NCBI GenBank assembly: GCA_014384555.1
Contig: JACNFR010000047.1
Span: 1 to 59,149 of the forward strand
DNA from: Candidatus Nitrosopumilus sp.
GTDB lineage: Archaea > Thermoproteota > Nitrososphaeria > Nitrososphaerales > Nitrosopumilaceae
DNA length: 59,149 bases
Direction of reading: 5' to 3'
This document shows, piece by piece, positions 53,295 through 59,149 of this stretch. The position numbers and the translations under genes were made by a program. The stretch's first letter is position 1. Each line of letters begins with the position of its first letter. The notes under the pieces are model-generated. The model was not told where the DNA came from, ran no database searches, and worked only from the letters and a program-made list of their open reading frames with translations.

Positions 53295-55394
53295 TTGGTT
53301 GTGGCCGATCTAAAGCTTGGAAGTTTGATTTTACCAAGAAGTGACTCTCCAAGAGCAATTTCTAGATTAACTGAATTTGAATGGTTTCACAAAATAGATA
53401 CTGAAAATGACATAGTCACACCGGAAATTGATGATTTACTATTGGATGCTCAGCAAGTTTACCAATCTATCGATGATGTGGTTAAAGGACTAGGAATTCC
53501 TCCAATGGTGGGAATTTTAGAGATTATGTTCAAAGGCACAACAATCAAGAAAAAAGATTATGAAATTGATGAAATAGAAGGAATGGTTGGTGACCTTAAA
53601 AAAAGAACACCAGCAATTATTGATGAACCATCTAAACTTTTAGAGGAACAAGCATCAACAAAACGCTCACTTGAAGAATATACATCACTTAAAGAAACAT
53701 TGGAAATTGCCAAGAAGCTAAACATTGATCTTTCAGGATTTGGATTGATGAAGTATTTTTACACAAATCTCTTTGTCATAAACTCTGCAGACTTTGAAGA
53801 AATTAGTAGGGCATTGGAAGGAATTACATTTTATAAATACGAACTAGCAAGTAAAGAGAAAGCAGCAATTCTTGTAATTTCTAGCACATCTGATTCTGAT
53901 AAAACCCTCAAAGTACTAAGAGGATTCAATGCAAATCCATTTGTAATTCCAGAAGGAATTTCTCAAATTCCATCTGAAGCATATGCATTAGCAGAATCAA
54001 AAATCAAAGAATTAACTGAGAAACAAAAAACAAATACAAAACAAATTGCAAAGATTACAAAAAAAATTAGACGCGATATTCTAGCAATTCATGAAGAGGC
54101 TCATGTGGCCAAAGACGTTCTAGAAACAGTTAGAAAACCAGCAGGAACAAAGCATTTTGCAGTAATTCAAGGATTCATTCCATCTAAAATGGAGGAGAAA
54201 TTTAAAAATTCAACTAAACAATGGATGTCAGTAGTTGAAGATATCACTGATCCAAAATTAAAAGAACAAATTCCAACATTATTTGATAATAAAAAATTCG
54301 TAAAAACTTTTGAAGTAATTACAGAAAGTCAAGGCATTCCAAAGCACGGTGAAGCAGATCCAACTCCAATGATTGCTCTAATGTGGCCAATTTTCTATGG
54401 ACTAATGTTTGCAGACATGGGCCACGGTCTATTACTAATGGGAATGGGATTATTATTCAAATTCAAAGGACAAGGCACACTTTCAAGATGGGGCATGTTA
54501 ATTGCAATATCTGGTGCTTCAGCTGCAATAGCAGGTGTTGGTGCAGGTGAGGCCTTTGGATTCCATCTGGATCATATGGGACCATTAGAAGGCTTGTTAG
54601 AAGAAGGTGGAGCATTGCATTCAGTTAGTTGGATTGTAGGTATTCTTAGTGTAGCAGAATTAACATTTGATCAAGTCATCAATATACTCAAAGTTTCATT
54701 ATTCATTGGAATTGTTCACTTGGTTTGGGCAATGGTTCTAAGAGTGAAGAGATTAGCTTCAGAAGGTCACAAATTTGTTATGTTTATGGAAGCAATTCCT
54801 AACATTACACTTTACGGCGGAATTGTCGTCATCATGATGTGTGCAATTGGAGCCAATTATGATGTGATGAACATGTATTCCAAAGTTCATACTGAATCAG
54901 TTCCATGGGTTACAATGTTCTTAGGAGAATGGGCAGAAGTGTGGATAATTACAAGAATTGCAGTTGTGATAATTATTACATCAATGGTATTAATGATAGT
55001 TGGCGGTGTAATGCATGCCAAGAAACATCCTGAAGATGGAGGTTCGGCGGCAAATGTGATTATGGAAGTATTTCTTGGAAAAACAGTAGAAAGTTTAGCT
55101 CACACAATTAGTTATGCTCGATTAGGAATTATGTTACTTGTACACGCCGCATTGCTCATGACAGTCAACAATGCATTCCAATCATTGGGCGGTGCAGAAT
55201 CAGGTGCAGCAATGGCAATGATCATTGGAGGCAACTTGGGAATTATGATGATCGAAGGATTAATTGTGTATATTCAGTCTCTCAGATTGCACTTGTACGA
55301 ATTCTTTACAAAATGGTATGATGGTGGTGCACAACCATTTAGACAAATTAGACCAGAGTTGATTTACAATCAATTCGTTTGGAAAAAAAAATAA
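53295..55394 (+). CDS. atpI: A-type ATP synthase subunit I (stator a)
   Basis: 699 aa: cytoplasmic half (about 1-350, with coiled coils) and membrane half with about seven helices. The key Arg lies in LAHTISYARLGIMLLVHAAL; PIFYGLMFADMGHGLLLMGM and LRLHLYEFFTKWYDGGAQPF are diagnostic. The start is TTG 53295 or GTG 53301. It faces away from atpE across 44 bases, so stator and head genes have back-to-back promoters. Confidence 0.94.
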   Translation: MVVADLKLGSLILPRSDSPRAISRLTEFEWFHKIDTENDIVTPEIDDLLLDAQQVYQSIDDVVKGLGIPPMVGILEIMFKGTTIKKKDYEIDEIEGMVGDLKKRTPAIIDEPSKLLEEQASTKRSLEEYTSLKETLEIAKKLNIDLSGFGLMKYFYTNLFVINSADFEEISRALEGITFYKYELASKEKAAILVISSTSDSDKTLKVLRGFNANPFVIPEGISQIPSEAYALAESKIKELTEKQKTNTKQIAKITKKIRRDILAIHEEAHVAKDVLETVRKPAGTKHFAVIQGFIPSKMEEKFKNSTKQWMSVVEDITDPKLKEQIPTLFDNKKFVKTFEVITESQGIPKHGEADPTPMIALMWPIFYGLMFADMGHGLLLMGMGLLFKFKGQGTLSRWGMLIAISGASAAIAGVGAGEAFGFHLDHMGPLEGLLEEGGALHSVSWIVGILSVAELTFDQVINILKVSLFIGIVHLVWAMVLRVKRLASEGHKFVMFMEAIPNITLYGGIVVIMMCAIGANYDVMNMYSKVHTESVPWVTMFLGEWAEVWIITRIAVVIIITSMVLMIVGGVMHAKKHPEDGGSAANVIMEVFLGKTVESLAHTISYARLGIMLLVHAALLMTVNNAFQSLGGAESGAAMAMIIGGNLGIMMIEGLIVYIQSLRLHLYEFFTKWYDGGAQPFRQIRPELIYNQFVWKKK

Positions 55395-55409
55395 AATTAG
55401 AAAAAAAAT

Positions 55410-55574
55410 CTAATCGTTTTTAGCTTTGTCGTGTCCTTTCTTGGCAGCATCTTTTGTACCATCATAGGCTTTAGTGCCTACTTCTGCACCTTTTTCAATT
55501 CCTTGTTTTCCAAGATCGGTTCCTTTCTCAACACCTTTTTCTGCAGTGTCTTTGATTTTCTTTAAAAATCCCAT
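55410..55574 (-). CDS. 54-aa Lys/Gly/Glu repeat protein (LEA-like)
   Basis: MGFLKKIKDTAEKGVEKGTD then repeated KG-x-x-x-G-x-K-like units to the end (DAAKKGHDKAKND). It looks like a short disordered or amphipathic 11-mer-type protein, reminiscent of LEA-like stress proteins. It faces the end of atpI tail to tail. No family is assigned firmly. Confidence 0.6.
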   Translation of the reverse strand: MGFLKKIKDTAEKGVEKGTDLGKQGIEKGAEVGTKAYDGTKDAAKKGHDKAKND

Positions 55575-55606
55575 ACAATTACTGTGTAAATTCGTAAATA
55601 AATGAT

Positions 55607-56401
55607 TTAGTTATTTTCATAAAGATTTACCGTAACTTTGGTAGTCCATGGTTTTAGATTATCAGGGAAGATTACCAACAAACCACTGTCTTTTTTGAGA
55701 TTATCACATGTGCCACTAAAACTTTGTTTGTTTTGTCCATAGCAACCTGATTCAGTGTAATAATCAAATTTAGAATTTACAAAATTTTCACGTTGAATAG
55801 GTGAGGCAACAAAATACACATCAAAACCCAAATCTTTGTTATCAGTTTTTACACTATAATTGTACGATGTAGTATCCTTTGATGTGCAAATTGGAAAAAA
55901 TTGAGCATATCCATTTTTGATTTTTGATTGTTGTTCTGAATTATTATAATTTTTATTTTCAATATCTGGGTAAACAGAAGTGTTAGGATCTATACTTAGC
56001 TGTTGTCCTTGAACATATTCTATCTCATGTCTTACTGTATCTACAGCTTTTCTATACAACATTGGTTGCCATTCTTCCTGACAATCACTAAATTCGTGCT
56101 TTAATTCTACATATGATTTGTCATTAATTTCATGAAGTTGATTTGTATTGTATTCTTTAGATTCTGCATGAAATACTTGATTGACATTATTGATTTTGTC
56201 TGATTTGTGCCAAGTGTTTGTAACTTCAAAAATTATATTTTTTGAATCACTTTGCCATTCAGATAGTAAATGAACATATACAGAATATTTGTTTATCACC
56301 TCTTGAGTTTCTGATGTAAAAATTAGATGGCCATAAAACATGTTTAGAAAGATTATAGAAAATGCAAGAATTGGAATAATTGCGTAGAAAATTTTTTTCA
56401 T
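55607..56401 (-). CDS. Membrane-anchored extracellular hypothetical protein
   Basis: 264 aa: N-terminal membrane segment (MKKIFYAIIPILAFSIIFLN), then a soluble domain with scattered Cys (about 107, 171, 220, 231) that may pair. Asn/Gln-rich and polar, with YGQNKQSFSGTCDNLKKDSG near the end. I do not recognise it. A 28-aa zinc microprotein is encoded just upstream on the same strand. Confidence 0.65.
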   Translation of the reverse strand: MKKIFYAIIPILAFSIIFLNMFYGHLIFTSETQEVINKYSVYVHLLSEWQSDSKNIIFEVTNTWHKSDKINNVNQVFHAESKEYNTNQLHEINDKSYVELKHEFSDCQEEWQPMLYRKAVDTVRHEIEYVQGQQLSIDPNTSVYPDIENKNYNNSEQQSKIKNGYAQFFPICTSKDTTSYNYSVKTDNKDLGFDVYFVASPIQRENFVNSKFDYYTESGCYGQNKQSFSGTCDNLKKDSGLLVIFPDNLKPWTTKVTVNLYENN

Positions 56402-56418
56402 TATGAATATCTAAAAAA

Positions 56419-56505
56419 TTATTTTTTATTGATATCTGTTCCGCAATGAACACAGAAATAACTTCCATTAGGAGTCCAATAGTGCTCACAGTCAGAATTG
56501 GTCAT
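56419..56505 (-). CDS. 28-aa zinc-finger-like microprotein
   Basis: MTNSDCEHYWTPNGSYFCVH then CGTDINKK. The C-x-H and C-x-x-C(G) pattern with aromatic residues between is like a half zinc ribbon. It ends 18 bases before the 55607 gene's start on the same strand. Short, but composition and Cys spacing suggest a real product. Confidence 0.48.
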   Translation of the reverse strand: MTNSDCEHYWTPNGSYFCVHCGTDINKK

Positions 56506-56592
56506 ATCCAATAATGAAATTTTTAATTCATTATCTTCAAAGATTGAGATTTTATACTAAAAACAAAAATTAATTCACTAGTTTATTGTGCT

Positions 56593-56657
56593 CAAATGGG
56601 CTCACGGGGATTCACCTACTGTTTCGGGGATAGAAATGGACGCAGTTAAGCATGAAA
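56593..56657. repeat. Intergenic repeat, copy 1
   Basis: Core CACGGGGATTCACCTAC, then GGGGATAGAAATGGAC and AAGCATGAAAT. It matches two other copies in the last 3 kb with the same order of blocks. It lies in the gap before the DUF4377 gene; that gap otherwise holds only promoter-like sequence. Confidence 0.7.
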
Positions 56658-56699
56658 TTATCAGTAATGCATTTCTATGGTGTATCAAGGATTATTTTC

Positions 56700-57323
56700 A
56701 TGAATAAGGGCATTTCAATTGGCATAGGGATTGGGGTTGCAGTCATAGTTGCCATAGTAGCAGGGAATTTCCTTGTTCAAGATAATTCAGAATTTGCAGG
56801 TACAGTAACTGAACCTACATCTACCATAACTCAACAAGAACTAAAAACAATGATAGATAATTGGATGAGCAATCCTGATGAAGATGATACAAATCAACGT
56901 TTAGAGATTATGAAGGCATATTACACATTTGAAGAATCAGGACATAATCTAACCCAAGATCAAGAAGGGCTAACTTTGATGAATCAGATTAGAAAGATGA
57001 TAAGTCTTGATGTTCCTAAAGTAGAACTTGACCAATTAAGAAATGAAATTCGCATAGAACTTGGATTAGAACCACTATTTGATACAAAGATTCTGTATGT
57101 TGATTCTAAACTAGTTGATTGTGTTGGAGTTGGACCACAACAATGTATGTTAGTTAGAGAAAATCCTGATTCAGATTGGGAGATGTTTTATGAAAACATA
57201 GAAGGATTTGAGTATCAAGAAGGAACACAGTACAAGATAGAAGTAATGATTACGGATGTTGAGAATCCTCCAGCAGATGCTTCTTCATTAAAGTATACCT
57301 TAGTTGAAATTATGAGTCCGTAA
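56700..57323 (+). CDS. Membrane-anchored DUF4377-like protein
   Basis: 207 aa from ATG 56700 (MNKGISIGIGIGVAVIVAIV), chosen because the membrane anchor begins there; the frame extends 48 bases up into the intergenic repeat. A helical middle (ITQQELKTMIDNWMSNPDED) precedes a C-terminal domain of about 75 residues with VDSKLVDCVGVGPQQCMLVR and IEGFEYQEGTQYKIEVMI. This pattern I associate with DUF4377, a small extracytoplasmic domain of unknown role. Confidence 0.72.
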   Translation: MNKGISIGIGIGVAVIVAIVAGNFLVQDNSEFAGTVTEPTSTITQQELKTMIDNWMSNPDEDDTNQRLEIMKAYYTFEESGHNLTQDQEGLTLMNQIRKMISLDVPKVELDQLRNEIRIELGLEPLFDTKILYVDSKLVDCVGVGPQQCMLVRENPDSDWEMFYENIEGFEYQEGTQYKIEVMITDVENPPADASSLKYTLVEIMSP

Positions 57324-57420
57324 AGGCCTGAACCAGTTTTGTACAAAAGAGAAGTTCCACTGGCAACGCATGTATCAAAATCTAATTTCTTTTTTGGGCC
57401 CAGTCACCAAATTGGGAACA

Positions 57421-57493
57421 AAAATGGGCCCACGGGGATTCACTTACCATTTTGAGGATAAAAATGGACAAAATAGGCATGAAAATAGGATTT
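57421..57493. repeat. Intergenic repeat, copy 2
   Basis: CCCACGGGGATTCACTTACC, GAGGATAAAAATGGAC, then ATAGGCATGAAAATAGGATTT. It is the best preserved of the three copies and lies between the DUF4377 gene and the 55-aa gene. The 57324-57507 gap has no other feature. Confidence 0.75.
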
Positions 57494-57507
57494 AGAATTA
57501 GTTGAAA

Positions 57508-57675
57508 TTACTTTAATTCATCAAGTAAATCTTCGTCTTTTTTGAAGATCCATGTAAGGCCAATCATATCTGATGCAGTTATTCTAGATGAAATGGGATT
57601 TTCAGATTTACGCTTAACCAGAGAAATAGACTGGTTTTGGACAAGTTCATGTTTGTATTGTATTAAAGTTGACAT
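57508..57675 (-). CDS. 55-aa hypothetical protein
   Basis: MSTLIQYKHELVQNQSISLV, then KRKSENPISSRITASDMIGL and an acidic end (KKDEDLLDELK). No motif is recognised; the middle may form a short helix-turn-helix. It stands alone between repeat copies 2 and 3. Composition is compatible with coding, but evidence is limited. Confidence 0.48.
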   Translation of the reverse strand: MSTLIQYKHELVQNQSISLVKRKSENPISSRITASDMIGLTWIFKKDEDLLDELK

Positions 57676-57952
57676 GATTTAGATATACAAAATTTACTTA
57701 AAACATTAACGAACAAATGATCCATAAAGGTTTGAATTATTTTTGTGGATAGTTTTGAGTGTATTAGTGAATAATAAAAATTGGATCTTAAGATCAACAA
57801 CGATTAGTTATTTGATGACAGTTCCAATTGAATTTAGTATTCAAAAATAGTATTTAGATCATACTGATCATTCATACTATTTTCTTTTAAGATAAATTTT
57901 TCAAATCAGTAATGGTTTTCTACAAGAATTATCTACTAGTTTACCATCGTCC

Positions 57953-57980
57953 AAAGATTGGGTATTTTGACCCAATCTTT
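57953..57980. terminator. Perfect 11-bp stem hairpin
   Basis: AAAGATTGGGT and ACCCAATCTTT flank a 6-base loop. It is the strongest inverted repeat in the window and lies downstream of the rhodanese gene (minus strand), so it may end that transcript. The surrounding gap 57676-58138 holds this hairpin, repeat copy 3 and AT-rich promoter-like DNA, and I see no gene. Confidence 0.55.
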
Positions 57981-57998
57981 CATTATCAGATTACACAT

Positions 57999-58060
57999 CA
58001 CGAGGATTCGGCCACCTTTTTGGGGATAAATGAACCTAATTAGGCATGAAAATAGGATTT
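57999..58060. repeat. Intergenic repeat, copy 3
   Basis: CACGAGGATTCGGCCACC, GGGGATAAATGAACC, then TTAGGCATGAAAATAGGATT. The right half is identical to copy 2 for over 20 bases; the left half is more diverged. Confidence 0.7.
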
Positions 58061-58138
58061 TAAAAATTAAGATAGTTTTCCAAGTATGCTCAATGCAGTG
58101 CTATATTTTTCAGGGGTTATCCATAGTCTTTTGTAAAT

Positions 58139-58915
58139 TTATTTTTCTACAGGAAGATCTAATTTATTTCCCCATTCCCCCCAAGAACCAAGATAAACTC
58201 GAATATTTTCAAATCCCAATTTTTTCAAAACCAAAAAGGAATTGGCAGCCCTATATGCCCCCTGACAATATGTAACAATTTCAGTATCTTTGGGGTAATC
58301 ATACATTTTAGATAAATCATCATTATTTTTGAAAGTGCCATCCTCATTGAGATTTTGGTTCCAATCAATATTGATAGAATTTGGAATATGGCCAGATTGA
58401 GCCGCGCGGATCGTAGTTCCATCGTATTCACCAGTAGAGCGAGCATCAAGGATTTTCAAATTATCTAGATTATCTCTAATGTATTCAAATCCTGAAATAA
58501 TATCGGGATTAATTTTTCCTGAAAATTTAGATGGTTTGAAACCATTAGGTTTTGTCTCAAGGGACAGATTCTCTTTTTTCCATTTTGTAATTCCTCCATC
58601 TAGCATGAAGACATTTTGATGTGAAAAATACATCAGCATCCAAACACCCCTAGCTGCCAACATTCCAGAAACTGAATCATAAAAGATGACTTTTTTCTCA
58701 GGAGTTACTCCAAGAAAGGAAAGTAGATTTTGAGTTTGATTATTAAAATTTTTAATTCCTTCTAGAGTCGTATCAATCCAATGAAATGCAAATAGATCCA
58801 AATGAACAGATCCTGGAATATGACCTTCAGAATATTCTTTGAAAGAACGAGTATCAGCTATGATAACATTAGGATCATTTAGAATTGAATTTAGTTCATT
58901 TGTAGAGATTAACAT
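58139..58915 (-). CDS. Two-domain rhodanese (thiosulfate/3-mercaptopyruvate sulfurtransferase)
   Basis: 258 aa from ATG 58915 (MLISTNELNSILNDPNVIIA); the longer frame starts within the next gene's 3' region and is unlikely. The first rhodanese domain has FYDSVSGMLAARGVWML, with Asp in place of the active Cys, as is normal for the structural half. The second has YCQGAYRAANSFLVL with the catalytic Cys. It moves sulfur between thiosulfate or mercaptopyruvate and acceptors. Confidence 0.92.
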   Translation of the reverse strand: MLISTNELNSILNDPNVIIADTRSFKEYSEGHIPGSVHLDLFAFHWIDTTLEGIKNFNNQTQNLLSFLGVTPEKKVIFYDSVSGMLAARGVWMLMYFSHQNVFMLDGGITKWKKENLSLETKPNGFKPSKFSGKINPDIISGFEYIRDNLDNLKILDARSTGEYDGTTIRAAQSGHIPNSINIDWNQNLNEDGTFKNNDDLSKMYDYPKDTEIVTYCQGAYRAANSFLVLKKLGFENIRVYLGSWGEWGNKLDLPVEK

Positions 58916-58985
58916 GATTTGAATAAAATGATCAAATGTAAATGGATTTGGATTAAAATAAAAAGAAGAAAAAAAGGGTTTTTTT

Positions 58986-59149
58986 CTATTCGTTAACGTA
59001 TGCTCTTTCGCCATGCTGTGCCAAATCGAGACCAATCTCCTCTTCTTTAGGAGTGACTCTGATTCCGCCAGGCCATACGGCATCCATTACTTTGAGGATT
59101 ACAATTGTAACACCAAAGGCATAGCCTATTGATATTGCAGCACCAATGA
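58986..59149 (-). CDS. amt: Ammonium transporter Amt, C-terminal end only
   Basis: The frame enters from the right edge and ends at 58986. The last membrane helix (IGAAISIGYAFGVTIVILKV) is followed by RVTPKEEEIGLDLAQHGERA and YVNE-stop. The GLDxxxHGExAY tail is the hallmark of Amt/AmtB proteins. It brings in ammonium, the energy and nitrogen source of the presumed host. The 5' part is outside the window. Confidence 0.9.
   Translation of the reverse strand, partial: IGAAISIGYAFGVTIVILKVMDAVWPGGIRVTPKEEEIGLDLAQHGERAYVNE

Noticed and set aside
58916-59083. N-terminal extension of the rhodanese
   Set aside because: The extension reads through the 3' end of the amt gene on the same strand in another frame and has no rhodanese features; the ATG at 58915 begins the domain.

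Overview
This window is AT-rich (by eye about one third GC), densely coded and clearly archaeal. It carries TFE-alpha, PDCD5, ribosomal protein S19e, RNase P protein Rpp21, Nep1, Trm56 and an A-type ATP synthase. PEFG-type C-terminal sorting tails, a plastocyanin-like protein with a neighbouring CopC/CopD gene, an Amt C-terminus and thiolase/DUF35 genes point to an ammonia-oxidising Nitrososphaerota (Thaumarchaeota) archaeon, most likely a Nitrosopumilales relative (Nitrosopumilus/Nitrosarchaeum-like). No phage, transposase or CRISPR array was seen. Many starts look leaderless: an AT-rich box A lies about 26 nt before the start codon. I used this, or a Shine-Dalgarno match, to shorten several over-long reading frames.

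Layout. 1-5.6 kb: a cut-off PhoU-like protein, HflX, Trm56, TFE, an aldehyde dehydrogenase, a hemerythrin-like protein and a lysine/alanine-rich nucleoid-type protein with a C-terminal half-SWIB motif. 5.6-10 kb: a compact archaeal riboflavin cluster (ribE; ribB-ribH-arfA-amidohydrolase-arfC). The amidohydrolase has deaminase-type residues and sits where the archaeal pathway lacks a known deaminase. 10-19 kb: TPR, RHH and response-regulator genes, a CitE-like lyase, an MDR reductase, PDCD5/S19e, an exported WW-module protein, tRNA-Gly(UCC) next to Rpp21, Nep1 and a TIM-barrel exported protein. 19-24 kb: class II ribonucleotide reductase downstream of an unusual HTH + ATP-cone + NrdD-like protein that lacks a glycyl-radical tail. 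24-28.3 kb: a zinc microprotein, DUF35 + thiolase, a zinc-ribbon protein, a nitrilase, a tautomerase and a rhomboid protease.

28.3-46 kb is a cell-surface and metal region. It holds a rearrangement scar joining two broken genes, several exported proteins of one paralogous family with paired '[11 protein letters not shown]' modules or a PEFG tail, a CFI-box protein and a cupredoxin. It also holds a CopC-CopD-beta-propeller fusion and a ZnuABC-type transporter with a NikR-like regulator, whose binding protein has a very long His/Glu-rich insert. 46-55.5 kb: a LonSB-domain protein, divergent pyrB/pyrI, and the A-ATPase genes E-A-B-D-(41-aa microprotein)-K with divergent subunit I; subunits C, F and a recognisable H are absent. 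55.5-59.1 kb: small and exported hypotheticals, three diverged copies of an intergenic repeat, a two-domain rhodanese and the 3' end of an ammonium transporter.

The best candidates for undescribed biology are: the riboflavin-cluster amidohydrolase; the HTH/ATP-cone/NrdD-like putative dNTP-sensing regulator with TAGCGG repeats before nrdJ; the paralogous surface-protein family with homogenised WW-module pairs; and the ATP-synthase operon microprotein.
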